In this document: positions 27,855 through 37,751 of the stretch, in pieces
Position numbering within the stretch: the first letter of the stretch is position 1
Layout: each line of letters begins with the position of its first letter
From: Pycnococcus provasolii
Taxonomy: Eukaryota > Chlorophyta > Pseudoscourfieldiophyceae > Pseudoscourfieldiales
Direction of reading: 5' to 3'
Assembly (NCBI GenBank): GCA_049487715.1
Contig: CP150584.1
Location: 62,001-126,000, forward strand
Length of the DNA: 64,000 nt
Translations under genes and position numbers: made by a program
Notes under the pieces: model-generated
Databases searched by the model: none
Told to the model about the DNA's origin: nothing
Seen by the model: the letters and a program-made list of their open reading frames with translations, nothing else

Positions 27855-30800
27855 ATGCCCATCCACGCGCTCTCATTGGAGCTCGTCGAGGAAATACGCG
27901 CGTCGTACCCCGCTCTCGCGAGCATAGACCTCGCGCGCAACTGCATATCGCGCATCGAAAACCTACACCCGCTCGCCACACTCACGCGAGTCGACCTCAC
28001 GGACAACTGCATCACCATCCTCGAGAACATTCACACGCTGCCGAGGCTCGAGCACCTCATCGTCGCGGACAACGCAATCGCGCGAATCAATACGCCGCCT
28101 ACGCCGCTCTTAAGGCTTTCTCTTCTAGACCTCGCGAGGAACGCAATCACAAGCATTGACGTGCTCAGAGCACTTGCGGCCGAACGGGCACCCGCGCTCA
28201 GGCACGTCGACATTCAAGGGAACCCGGTCGCGGAGGTGCTTGGGGAACCGCCGCTGCAGCTCTCAAACGTACTCACGCAACTTGCACTCCCGCCTAACGC
28301 CCCGTGCGATGATGAAGCATACCTAACAGAACATCTTGCACGCGAATGTACGACGACGACGACGACGACGACACAACTCCCAGCCTTAGCGAGCGTACCA
28401 CCTCCGCCTCTGCACCAACCGTTCACGCCGGTGAAAGCCGAGCTCGACGCTTCGCAAAGACGTGCAATACGCGACGCTGCAGACTCTCTCATTTCTGCAG
28501 TTGGTCAAAAGGAAGCAGACGCGTTCAATGCCACACGACGATGCGACGCAGCACTCAGTCGACTTGCGTCTTCCTTTCAAAAGGCGGTACACCGTGCCGT
28601 CTCAAGCCGCGCGAGCGTGGAGACACGTGCCCAACTTGCCACGGAAAACTGTGCAGACGCGCAAAAACGAGCAAACGCGCTCTCGGAGGAACTCGTGCAA
28701 ACTCGCGAACGCGCCATCGCGGCTGATACGGAGCGTGAGCGAGCAGCTGCGGAAACAGCCGCGAAACAGGCGGAACTCGACCGTATCGTCGCAAATGTGT
28801 CGGAAATGGAAGTTCGGCTCACACGTGCCGCCGAAGAAACATCCGCGAAACAGGCAGAACTTGATCTCATCGTCGCAAACTCTTCGCAGATGAAGATTCA
28901 GCTCGAGCACGCATCTGCGGAGGCATCAACGAAACAGGCGGAACTAGAACGAGTCAGCCTTTCTGCATCCAACGTGGAACGGTCGGCACAGGCGCAGGCG
29001 AATGCCGCTATTCAAGAGGCGAGTGAGGCGCAGGCAGCTGCTGTGTCCGCGATCCACGCAGCGAAAAGAGAGTCGGAAGAAGCCATAGCAACGACGCGAG
29101 AATGTGCAACAGTGCTGCAGGACATTCGCCAAGAAGCAGACACTGCTGTTGAGACTGCCCGGCGAAATGCGAATGAAGCTATTGAAGAAGCTCGTCGGGA
29201 TGCGAATGTGGCAATCAGTGCCGCAAAACGGGAAACGTCACTTTTTGCCGTTAGAACGCGCGACGAGGTTACCAGCACGCTTGCAACAGCTAGGCGGCGA
29301 GAGGCTGCTGCTTCGGATAAGGTACGTCTTTGCGAGATGTTGGAGTCGGAGCTGAGACAGTACATGGAGGAACTGAAGGCACACGCCGAAACGCATGCCA
29401 TCAACGGGACGGCTGGATGTAAGCGCCCGCGCGTCGCGTCACCAAAGGATGAAGCATCATCGCCTTTGCAAGGTTCCGCGCTTTCGCCCGCTCGAAACAG
29501 CCCAAATGCGGAAATGATGTTCCGCGGCTTAAGCTCATTTGAATCGGCACTTGCAGCTGAACGAATGGCTGCTCTCGAAGAAGAGTTGCAGCAAACGAGA
29601 GATGAGCTTGCATCCACGCAAGAGTCGCTGCAGAAGCTGACCGCGGCGACGACATCAAGTCGTGACGAGCACGTTCAGTACGCACTAACGACAGCGGCGG
29701 AACTCGAAAAGGCTCGTAAGGAGGTTGAAGAGGCTTCTGATTCCGCCGCCGCTGCGCAAGAGAAACTTGCAGCTGTTGAAGCGGAACGATTGGAGGCCGT
29801 TTCATCGCAACTTGAACTCACGCAAAAATTGAAGTCGATGCAGACATCTATGCATGATATGGAGGGTGTGCGTGACGCAGCCATGCAGCGTGCAGAAGCG
29901 GCCGAGCAAGCTTACGAAAAGTCCTGCGAGGAGATTTTGAAGTTGCGCGCGGAACTCGAAAAGGAGCACGAACAGACAAAGACTGGCTGCAGGCTTGCCG
30001 AGGAAGCTGCATCTGCGCTTGCTTCCGCCGATGAACGCATCACATTGATTACCGATGAGAGAGATTCTAATGCCGCTGCGTTGTCTGCCGAGCGTGAAGC
30101 CCATCAGAATTCAAAGCGAGACCTTGACTGCGCAACGAGGAGAGCGGAGGAGAGCGCGGAGATGCTGAGAGTGCGTGATCAAGAGATACGTGAAGTTGCT
30201 GCATCGAGAGCATCTGCGTCGGCAGCTCTTGAGATAGCCCAGAAACAGTTAAGTGCTGCACATGCACAGTCTCGTGCCGACACCGACGCCTTAGAGCAAC
30301 TGCACGCCGCATCGGCGGCGGCGGCAGCACGCGCGGATGCTGCTGAAGCGGCATCGGCTCAGATGCAAGTTGCACTCGGCGACGCACAGGCTGCCCTTAC
30401 CGCAGAGCGTCGTGGTCGAGCCTCGGCGGAAACTGCTCGCGCGGAGCACGTGCGTCGAATGGACGCGGAGGCAAGGCGCCAGCTTGAGGCGGCACAGCTT
30501 GCGGCACACGATGCAGCGCAGCGCGCGGCAAGGGCAGACGCTGAATGCGAGACTTGTCGTGGAGTGATCGCCTCGCTGACGGCGCACCTTGGTGAGCGTG
30601 TCGCTAGCATGTTGCCACATCCCCTATCGGATAGCGTAAAGGCAGCGGGTGAAATTGAGGCATTACGTGCACGATGCGCGGCGCTAGAGAAGATTCCAGA
30701 ATTGCATCCTAACGACAATAACGAGACAGCTGAGTCCGAGACGCGCAAGCTTCGCGAACGGCTCTTCCAAGCTCTCGTGCACGTGGAACTTGAACGATCG

Positions 30801-32081
30801 GAGGCGCAGCGCTGCGCCGCCACCGTGGTATCTTTGCGAAACAAGACGCGTGAGGCAAGCGCACGCGTGCGTGCTGTGGTGGAAGAAACGCTTGCGGAGC
30901 GCGACGCGCGCGATCGCGCCGAAACTGCTCTCGGAGAATGCCGCGAGCAATTACAACGGATGGAACGTGAAGCGGTCGAGTTCCGAGGTGCTGCCTCACA
31001 TCTCGCCTCGTTTGCGTCTGGTGCAACGGCTTTGATCTGTGGCGATCCTAGCATATCAAGTGGTGGAAAAAACGCGGTCGCCGCGCTAAGCGCGGTGCCT
31101 AATTTGGGCATAGTCGCAGACACGCTTAAATCTCGCATTCCAGAGATGGTAGAACGTCTCTCTGCACTCGAAGGGCGCCTTGCTCAGGTGAAAGAAGCGA
31201 ACGCGTCAAATCTTGCGGAGAAGGTGCATGCTGAAAAGCAGGTGACTTCCGCCGCAATAGCCATTGAGACTATGCAAGCGCAGCATGAGATGCGCCGAGC
31301 GTCTGAATTGGAGGCAGCGAGTGTCGCGCGTGAGGCGGCGTTGCGAGCACAATCACAAGGCTACGATGACTCGCTCGACGCGGCGCGTGAGCGTGAGGAG
31401 GCGCTGCAAGCGCAGCTCGTCGAAGCCGGAAACGCCAGGGAACTTGCGATGCAAGCTCATGCAAAGGAGTTGGAGGCTATCAAGTCACGTCTTCGACGCG
31501 AGGCTGAAAGACTCGCGGCAGAGGCGGCGGCGGATGCACGCGCAGAAGCATCGGAGGAAGCATCATCTCTGCGTTCGCAGATCGCGTCACTTTCTCGGGA
31601 GGCGAACAAGTCCGCCATTTCACAGCGCGCGCTCGAGCGCGAATTGCAGAAGCGGCATGACCGATCCGCCGCCGTTGCATCGAATCGCATTGCCGAGCTT
31701 GAACAGCAGCTTTCACGTCGCGGCGAGGCGATTCAGCGAATGCGCAAGGAACGATGGACTGCAATAAGGGCTGCCAGTGTTGTGCAACCCCCCTCGCCTG
31801 AAAAAGTTGCGACGAAGCAACCAGCTGAATTATTATCGGAATCAAAGGCAAACGTTAAGCCTGCGGAAGGCGATTTGCAATCAAGAATTGCAAAGGTAAA
31901 GGCCAACAAGGCACCGCCACCAATGCCGAAGGTGGAACGTAAGCCTGAAATGAAGGCGCCATTCAGTAGGGACTTGCTGCATTCGCCGCCAACCCCACCG
32001 CGCTCTCCGGAACATGGCACAGATCTGCGGGCACGTCTTCTTGACCTCAAAGCACTTGGCGAGTCGCTTCTCGTTGCATAA
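27855..32081 (+). CDS. VFL1: LRR plus long coiled-coil protein, VFL1/LRRCC1-like basal-body candidate
   Basis: 1408 aa. Residues 1-140 form about five SDS22-type leucine-rich repeats (LARNCISRIENLHPL, LTDNCITILENIHTL, VADNAIARIN, LARNAITSIDVL) with an LRR cap. From about 195 to 1310 it is an almost continuous coiled coil rich in Ala/Glu/Lys/Arg. It has a short Ser/Pro break near 505-530 and ends in a Pro-rich tail (about 1370-1390). SDS22-LRR plus long coiled coil is the layout of Chlamydomonas VFL1 and animal LRRCC1/CLERC, basal-body or centriole proteins that set flagellar number and rotational asymmetry (established for those proteins). Identity here rests on architecture, so other centrosomal LRR-coiled-coil proteins are possible. 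Confidence 0.65.
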   Translation: MPIHALSLELVEEIRASYPALASIDLARNCISRIENLHPLATLTRVDLTDNCITILENIHTLPRLEHLIVADNAIARINTPPTPLLRLSLLDLARNAITSIDVLRALAAERAPALRHVDIQGNPVAEVLGEPPLQLSNVLTQLALPPNAPCDDEAYLTEHLARECTTTTTTTTQLPALASVPPPPLHQPFTPVKAELDASQRRAIRDAADSLISAVGQKEADAFNATRRCDAALSRLASSFQKAVHRAVSSRASVETRAQLATENCADAQKRANALSEELVQTRERAIAADTERERAAAETAAKQAELDRIVANVSEMEVRLTRAAEETSAKQAELDLIVANSSQMKIQLEHASAEASTKQAELERVSLSASNVERSAQAQANAAIQEASEAQAAAVSAIHAAKRESEEAIATTRECATVLQDIRQEADTAVETARRNANEAIEEARRDANVAISAAKRETSLFAVRTRDEVTSTLATARRREAAASDKVRLCEMLESELRQYMEELKAHAETHAINGTAGCKRPRVASPKDEASSPLQGSALSPARNSPNAEMMFRGLSSFESALAAERMAALEEELQQTRDELASTQESLQKLTAATTSSRDEHVQYALTTAAELEKARKEVEEASDSAAAAQEKLAAVEAERLEAVSSQLELTQKLKSMQTSMHDMEGVRDAAMQRAEAAEQAYEKSCEEILKLRAELEKEHEQTKTGCRLAEEAASALASADERITLITDERDSNAAALSAEREAHQNSKRDLDCATRRAEESAEMLRVRDQEIREVAASRASASAALEIAQKQLSAAHAQSRADTDALEQLHAASAAAAARADAAEAASAQMQVALGDAQAALTAERRGRASAETARAEHVRRMDAEARRQLEAAQLAAHDAAQRAARADAECETCRGVIASLTAHLGERVASMLPHPLSDSVKAAGEIEALRARCAALEKIPELHPNDNNETAESETRKLRERLFQALVHVELERSEAQRCAATVVSLRNKTREASARVRAVVEETLAERDARDRAETALGECREQLQRMEREAVEFRGAASHLASFASGATALICGDPSISSGGKNAVAALSAVPNLGIVADTLKSRIPEMVERLSALEGRLAQVKEANASNLAEKVHAEKQVTSAAIAIETMQAQHEMRRASELEAASVAREAALRAQSQGYDDSLDAAREREEALQAQLVEAGNARELAMQAHAKELEAIKSRLRREAERLAAEAAADARAEASEEASSLRSQIASLSREANKSAISQRALERELQKRHDRSAAVASNRIAELEQQLSRRGEAIQRMRKERWTAIRAASVVQPPSPEKVATKQPAELLSESKANVKPAEGDLQSRIAKVKANKAPPPMPKVERKPEMKAPFSRDLLHSPPTPPRSPEHGTDLRARLLDLKALGESLLVA

Positions 32082-32503
32082 AGCTTGTAAACCTACCCTT
32101 AATTCATTATTAGTTTCTATTTGTGAACTACCCTACTCTACTTTCGGTTCTACAAAGGAACTCCGGCGCAAATGTGGACGGGGTGGATGTGCGAATGGAC
32201 GACCGTTGGACAAATGTCAAACTGTTCGCAGGTAGAGTAGTAAGTGTGACCCTTGAGTCATCGTGTTGATGCACGGTTGGTGGCGATGGCAACGACATCA
32301 ACGAAAACAAGTCGCAACCGGAGCCCTCACTACGCCAACGAAAGCGCCCTGATAGAGTGATTTAACCTTCGAAATCACCTGCGCCATGAACAAAAACGCG
32401 CAGTGAATGGCACCGGTGAATGGGCTGAATGGTGAAAGTGAATGGTGTGAATGGACGACCGTTGGACAAACTAATGTGCAACTTCATTACTGAATGAGGG
32501 ATC
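32082..32503. other. Convergent gap VFL1-like / cycloartenol synthase
   Basis: 422 bp, mostly occupied by copy 2 of repeat B (32231-32498). Inside and just left of it the phrase GAATGGACGACCGTTGGACAAA occurs twice (about 32194-32215 and 32450-32471), an internal duplication. Confidence 0.5.
32231..32498 (+). repeat. Dispersed repeat B, copy 2 (cycloartenol synthase 3' flank)
   Basis: Reverse-complement homologue of 14816-15049. It directly abuts the stop codon of the minus-strand cycloartenol synthase gene and, read in gene orientation, begins CTCATTCAGTAATG like the E2 3' flank. Compared with copy 1 it has about 30 bp of extra sequence in the middle. Confidence 0.7.
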
Positions 32504-35014
32504 TCAGGACTGTACTTTCAACGCCTTCTTGAACTCACCCAGAGCCCAAATAGGGAAAATGTTGCGATACTGCGAATAGGAAATCATGCAGTTTCGGTTG
32601 AACACGCCAGAAATGCTCTGCTGAGGCCAATCGCCATTTCTCTCTTGCATGTGCATGAGGAAGCGCGCTCCTGCCGCAAGCGCCTGTGGAACACGACGTG
32701 CCAAGTTCTCCGCATCGCTCGCGAGCTCAGCGTACGGCTCGACGCCTGCGAGGCACGTCGTATCCCACGCAATGTTCGCTTGCATCATTGCGAGCATTGC
32801 CCACGATGTCATCACGATATGACTCGGCGCGTCTGGAGGCTCAATCTGACTGTACACCTTGTCCTGACAGCTGAGGTAGCTTTCGCCCCAGCCGCCATCA
32901 GCACGCTGCCTGTCGAGCAGAAAGATGATGGCGCGGCGCATGGCAAGGGCACCCTTCACTGTCTGCGGCGCAAAGCGCTGCGTGGCCCCCATCTTTCCCA
33001 GCGTCTTCCGCGGCACCGCGGACAGTCCGCAGCATCCAAACCAAATGGCGTACGTGAAGCAGACGCCCCAGCTGCCGTACCAGCTGCCATCGTCGCGCTG
33101 GTTGCGAAGAATGTACTGCTCAGCGCGTCGGAGGAACGAAGCGACGTGGGCGCATCTGTATAAAGCATCAAACTTGCTGAATGCACCGAGCGCCTGCATG
33201 CACGCGCTCGTGCACTCGACGTAGCTGTAGTCGACGATGATGTCGCCGAACGTCTCCGCAGGGTTGATCAGCTCAAGAGCCTCGAAGCTGCGCGTGTTCT
33301 CGTACGTCGCACATCCACCGTTGGAATTCTGAAAGCTCAGAATGACGTCAACGGCATCGCGCAAGCGCTCAATGGGAAGCATCATGCCCACATCAATGCC
33401 CACGTTGAGCAACCCGCCCATACCAAGGCATGCCTTGAGTCCCTCCGCGGTGCAGTCGCTGATGGGCCAGCCGTGATCTCTCGTGCTAAATGGCCACGCG
33501 CCTTTGCTGATATGCCGGTAGTACCGTTCGAGCTTCGGGCAGTCTTCTCTCACCTGCGTCTCTTTCATGTACGTGTGCGCCCTGTAGATGGCGCGTGCGC
33601 AGTCAATGTGAAGACCGGTGGAGCTCAGCGCCTGCACGGCGAACGCCGTGTCCCACAGCTGCGAGCCATTGTACCCCTGCATTTTCATTCCATCCTCGGC
33701 AACCCACAGGTAGTCGTAAATGCGCGGAATGTGCATGCGGAAACCGTCCATGTCGCCAGCAAAGTACCTCACGAGCATGTTGATCACCTTGTTCACGGGG
33801 CCGATGTCGATGTACCGCGTGTTCTCGTCCTCGTATCGCACGTGCCTCAGCACCTCCTCGTTTGCCCACCGCCGCACGAACGAGTGGTGCAGAACATCCT
33901 CGAGGCAGTCCATCGTGTACCACAACGCATCCTGCAGCGGCGGGTGTGGGTAGTACAGGTCTTCCTTGGCACACTGGTTTCGCGCCTTGTTCCAGTCGAT
34001 GTCGTCGAACGCCTCGACGAAGATCTCCGTTCGTAGTGTGTGTATGAGCCTCCATTTGTGCGGGTTCGTGAACTTCGAGCACGCGCGAACACCGTACAGG
34101 TAGCTCATGGGCAGGTACACCATGCGGCAGTGACACCAGAATCGGCCGGGATGCAGGTAGTTCGGTATGCCGCAGAAGCTGTACGGCATAAGCCACATTT
34201 CCGGCGTGAGCGGGTTCTGCCCTCTCCAGTCGTAAACGGCGAGGATGCTGAGCCAGAATTTGCCCCAGCTCGTGATGTACGTGGCGCCGCCGCGCTCTTT
34301 GATCCACTTGCGCGCTGTCTTCGCGGCGGGATGGTCCGCGTCGACTCCCATGAGGCGCAGGGAGACGTACGAGAGAACTGTGCCAAACATGGTGGAGTGT
34401 CCTTCGATGTGAAGTCCGAACCCGCCATCCTCGTTTTGGTGGTTCAGCAGGTACCGAATCACTTCTATTTTGGCGGGCGGCGGGAACACCTCGTCTTCAA
34501 CTTCCGCGACCCACGTCGCTATGATGAGTCCGGGCATGAGGAACATGGGCCCGCCGTAGTCGCCCGGCCAGTGTCCGTCATCCGCCTGAAGTCCGTTGAA
34601 GAACTCGCAGCCCGCCTTGAGGTGTTTGTCGATTGTGGGAACATCGGCAGACGGACGCGTACTCTTCGACGAGCGGGCAGGCAGTTTATCATCAGCACCC
34701 GTGAAAGGTTTTCTCTGAAGACGAAGAAGTTCATCCGACGAGTGCCTACATGTGTGCCGGTTAGAGGTGAATGACGCCTGGAGTGACCTAACTTTTTTCA
34801 CAAGATCCAGGGGCGCAGCATCCGTGTCGTACACCCACACTTGTCTCCCCACGTGCGAATTCAAAGATACCAACCGATCCTTGCCATCCTCGCCGGAACC
34901 CTCACCAGAACCCACACTTATTGTCGCAGAAGACGCACATTGTAGCGACCACACACCCTCTGATGCTATTGAAGCGGAAGCCTCGGAGGCGGCGGCATCG
35001 GAGGAGGCGGGCAT
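32504..35014 (-). CDS. CAS1: Cycloartenol synthase (oxidosqualene cyclase)
   Basis: 836 aa. It has the catalytic acid in DCTAE (WPISDCTAEGLKACLG), several QW motifs, and the three residues that separate cycloartenol from lanosterol synthases: Tyr in MQGYNGSQLWDT (Arabidopsis Y410), His and Ile in RDHGWPISD (H477, I481). The enzyme cyclises 2,3-oxidosqualene to cycloartenol, the first plant-type sterol, at the ER (established). The conserved start NSHVGRQVWVYD is preceded by an about 50-residue Ser/Glu/Gly-rich extension, longer than in land plants. It shares its 3' flank (repeat B) with the E2 gene and its divergent promoter with the FAD monooxygenase. Confidence 0.93.
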   Translation of the reverse strand: MPASSDAAASEASASIASEGVWSLQCASSATISVGSGEGSGEDGKDRLVSLNSHVGRQVWVYDTDAAPLDLVKKVRSLQASFTSNRHTCRHSSDELLRLQRKPFTGADDKLPARSSKSTRPSADVPTIDKHLKAGCEFFNGLQADDGHWPGDYGGPMFLMPGLIIATWVAEVEDEVFPPPAKIEVIRYLLNHQNEDGGFGLHIEGHSTMFGTVLSYVSLRLMGVDADHPAAKTARKWIKERGGATYITSWGKFWLSILAVYDWRGQNPLTPEMWLMPYSFCGIPNYLHPGRFWCHCRMVYLPMSYLYGVRACSKFTNPHKWRLIHTLRTEIFVEAFDDIDWNKARNQCAKEDLYYPHPPLQDALWYTMDCLEDVLHHSFVRRWANEEVLRHVRYEDENTRYIDIGPVNKVINMLVRYFAGDMDGFRMHIPRIYDYLWVAEDGMKMQGYNGSQLWDTAFAVQALSSTGLHIDCARAIYRAHTYMKETQVREDCPKLERYYRHISKGAWPFSTRDHGWPISDCTAEGLKACLGMGGLLNVGIDVGMMLPIERLRDAVDVILSFQNSNGGCATYENTRSFEALELINPAETFGDIIVDYSYVECTSACMQALGAFSKFDALYRCAHVASFLRRAEQYILRNQRDDGSWYGSWGVCFTYAIWFGCCGLSAVPRKTLGKMGATQRFAPQTVKGALAMRRAIIFLLDRQRADGGWGESYLSCQDKVYSQIEPPDAPSHIVMTSWAMLAMMQANIAWDTTCLAGVEPYAELASDAENLARRVPQALAAGARFLMHMQERNGDWPQQSISGVFNRNCMISYSQYRNIFPIWALGEFKKALKVQS

Positions 35015-35531
35015 GCTTTGGATCCAGATTAAAAAAAGGAGTGTCCGGAGAATCCCAAAGAATCACTACCCGGTACGGATAGCATCGAGATAACGCCTCC
35101 TTGAAATCGCCTGAGGCCGGGAGGGAGGGAGGGAGGGAAGGGGAGAGAAACAAACAACCCGAACCCAGTAACCCTAACCCAGTAACCCTAACCCAGTAAC
35201 CCTAACCCAGTAACCCTAACCCAGTAACCCTAACCCAGTAACCCTAACCCAGTAACCCTAACCCAGTAACCCTAACCCAGTAACCCTAACCCAGTAACCC
35301 TAAGATAACCTCCTAACCCTAAAGGGAGCCCCCTAACCCTAACCCTAACCCTAATCAATGAAACTCATGCCCTCATGCCCTACGTAATAATGCCCTCATG
35401 CCCTCATGCCAAATGCCCCGTCTCAATGCGAATTTGTCTTCGCCGATGACGTGTCCAACCATCCACATGTTGGCGAGCTCATAAGTAAGTAAGTAGCTCT
35501 CGTGTGTGATCTCACTTGAGGCTCACTTGAT
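35015..35531. promoter_or_regulatory. Divergent promoter cycloartenol synthase / monooxygenase with 14-bp telomere-like array
   Basis: 517 bp. One TACCCGGTA copy lies at 35067-35075. From about 35162 to 35305 a 14-bp unit CCCAGTAACCCTAA repeats about ten times, a compound telomere-like minisatellite, followed by plain CCCTAA to about 35355. Next come direct repeats of ATGCCCTC (35365-35420) and (GTAA)n at 35483-35495. Confidence 0.75.
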
Positions 35532-37598
35532 ATGAAGATGTTCCTTTCTCACTCGGCTCCTGAGAAAGTTATCATAAGTGGCGGTGGTCCTGTCGGGCTC
35601 CTGTGCTCTTTGTTGCTATCATCGTACAGAGTCCCGCACGTTCTCGTCTCGTCGGCGTCGGCGTCTCACGTCCCTGCTGGGTTGGGATCAGCATTGGCTC
35701 ACCCTCGTGCGCACTTCGTCACGCGCCGCTCGCTCGAAATCATGCGACTCGTCACAGTGCCAACCTCGTCGTCATTGTCGTCGTCATCGTCATCATCATC
35801 CCTCCTCAGCGACGTCCTGGCGGCATCCCGGCCTCTCCGAGAATGGCGCACCTTCGCGTACGGCGCGTCCGTCGCAGACACGTCCGACGACGCGGGCAAC
35901 CACTGGGTAGGCACGGTCGACCACTTCCCCGAAGTGCCGCGAACGTCAACGCAAAAGCTACCGCCAGCAGCACCGTTCGGACCGACGCCGGACTGCTTGC
36001 ACATCTCGCAAAGCAAGCTTGTTCCCATCATGCTCAAATACGCCACGATGAGCAAATACGCAAACATTCAACTCGACGACGAACTCGACCTACTGCACGT
36101 CGACGACGCATTCCACGTACGCACGTCGTCAGGCACAAACGCATACCCGTGGCTTGTCGTCGCGGAGGGGGTCGCAAGCAAGACGCGCGAAAAACTAGGA
36201 ATTCGGCGTGACGAAAGCGACGCTTCCAGCAAGGCGAGCCTAGCAAGCGTGCACTTTCGCTCGCACGTACTATCGGACAGGCTGAAACAGCTCAACAGGC
36301 GTGACAGCATGCTGTACTTCGTCTCGTCGCCCGCCGCGGTGGCGACCCTTGTCGCACACAACCACGAAGAGGGCGAGTACGTGATGCAGATTCCATTCTA
36401 CCCGCCTCTACAGAGTTTGCAAGAGGACTTTGGCGAAGTCAAGAGACTGCTTGCAGACGTGTGTTTCGGTGGCGACGCGAAGCGTGTGCGTGCTGACGAC
36501 GCCTTCGAGCTCTTGTCGGCGCCACGCGCGTGGAGCATGCGCACTACCATTGCAAGGAAATTCCATGCTCATGCATCTACATCAGGCGCGGCATGCCTGG
36601 TTGGTGATGCCGCGCACGCCTTCCCACCCGCGGGTGGGCTTGGCATGAACACCGGCCTGGCGGATGCCGTGGCACTCGCATGGCGCGTCGCGTCGCACGT
36701 ACACGGCGTGTCGAAAGATGCCGGCGCTCTTGCGCGCACGTACACGGCCGAAAGACGGCCTGTATCGATCGCAAATGCGGAATGCGCCGCGCGGAATCTC
36801 GATGACGCGCTCGCACCTGTCGAGGCACTCGGGCTCATCCCCGCCGCCGCCGAAGCCGCGGCGATGGCAGCCGCGAATCTGCCAGTCCCCCGTGCCGCGC
36901 GGCGTACAATGCTCAAGGCCACGCTGTCCATGGGCCGGACTGCGGCGAGTCCAGCTGGGCCCGCTTGGGAGGCACGCCGATCGCGCGCTTGCGATGCTCT
37001 GAACACTTCATCTCTTCGGCTGCGTTTTCCACGTGAGGATCTCGGGTACAGCTATGATGTCAGCGCCACACGATCGCCGTCTCCGTCACCCTTTCGACCA
37101 GTACTTCGTGTTGGATGCCGCATGCCACACTCTTGGCTCAAGATGCATACGACAGGCGCTGATTTTGCTGCGGCAAGGCCGCGGTGGACACGGGATGGGC
37201 GTATCAGTGTGCTGGATCTAATCGCGATGGACGATGCCCCACCGCGCTTCGTGTTGGTGCTCCCACTCGTTCGCGTTGGAACGGGCGGTGCTGACGACGT
37301 TGTTGCACATGACTCGGCGCAGTCGATACGGATCGCTGTTGCAGAGGCGCACCTTCGCGGCGACGTGGATGCCCCTGACGTCGTCCTTGTCAAGCCTCGC
37401 GGAATACCGCCATGCGACGTTGGCGAGGTGCATGCACATGAAGCGTTGTGCAACGAACCAGACGACGACGATGGCGATACAACGGGCATTTGTGCTCACA
37501 TTCGCGAATGGCTCGAGGCTCACGGCATTCTCGGACAAACCGCAGTCGGCATTTGGATCCGTCCCGATGGGCATTGTACAGACATCAGGCTTTTGTAA
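35532..37598 (+). CDS. FAD-dependent aromatic-ring monooxygenase-like protein (PHBH family)
   Basis: 688 aa. It has the N-terminal Rossmann GxGxxG (IISGGGPVGLLCSLLL), the second FAD motif (LVVAEGVASKTREKLGI in the DG position, with A-E-G replacing the usual D-G), and the GD motif CLVGDAAHAFPPAGGLGMNTGLADAVALAW. The C-terminal region (about 560-688) ends VGIWIRPDGHCTDIRL, resembling the thioredoxin-like dimerisation domain of phenol-2-monooxygenases with the usual LVRPDG strand. Class A flavin monooxygenases hydroxylate aromatic or polyketide substrates with NAD(P)H and O2 (established); the substrate here is unknown. No transit peptide is apparent. Confidence 0.85.
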   Translation: MKMFLSHSAPEKVIISGGGPVGLLCSLLLSSYRVPHVLVSSASASHVPAGLGSALAHPRAHFVTRRSLEIMRLVTVPTSSSLSSSSSSSSLLSDVLAASRPLREWRTFAYGASVADTSDDAGNHWVGTVDHFPEVPRTSTQKLPPAAPFGPTPDCLHISQSKLVPIMLKYATMSKYANIQLDDELDLLHVDDAFHVRTSSGTNAYPWLVVAEGVASKTREKLGIRRDESDASSKASLASVHFRSHVLSDRLKQLNRRDSMLYFVSSPAAVATLVAHNHEEGEYVMQIPFYPPLQSLQEDFGEVKRLLADVCFGGDAKRVRADDAFELLSAPRAWSMRTTIARKFHAHASTSGAACLVGDAAHAFPPAGGLGMNTGLADAVALAWRVASHVHGVSKDAGALARTYTAERRPVSIANAECAARNLDDALAPVEALGLIPAAAEAAAMAAANLPVPRAARRTMLKATLSMGRTAASPAGPAWEARRSRACDALNTSSLRLRFPREDLGYSYDVSATRSPSPSPFRPVLRVGCRMPHSWLKMHTTGADFAAARPRWTRDGRISVLDLIAMDDAPPRFVLVLPLVRVGTGGADDVVAHDSAQSIRIAVAEAHLRGDVDAPDVVLVKPRGIPPCDVGEVHAHEALCNEPDDDDGDTTGICAHIREWLEAHGILGQTAVGIWIRPDGHCTDIRLL

Positions 37599-37751
37599 AA
37601 TTTGTATGTAAAATTGTGATTTGTTTTCTCTTATTAAATATATAATCTTGATTCATTTCAGTTGTATGTGGGAGAGCGACCGATTGTCTGTGTGGATAGC
37701 ACGAATTGTCATATATTAAGATATATTTACACATTGCGGGTGGACGTCTTT

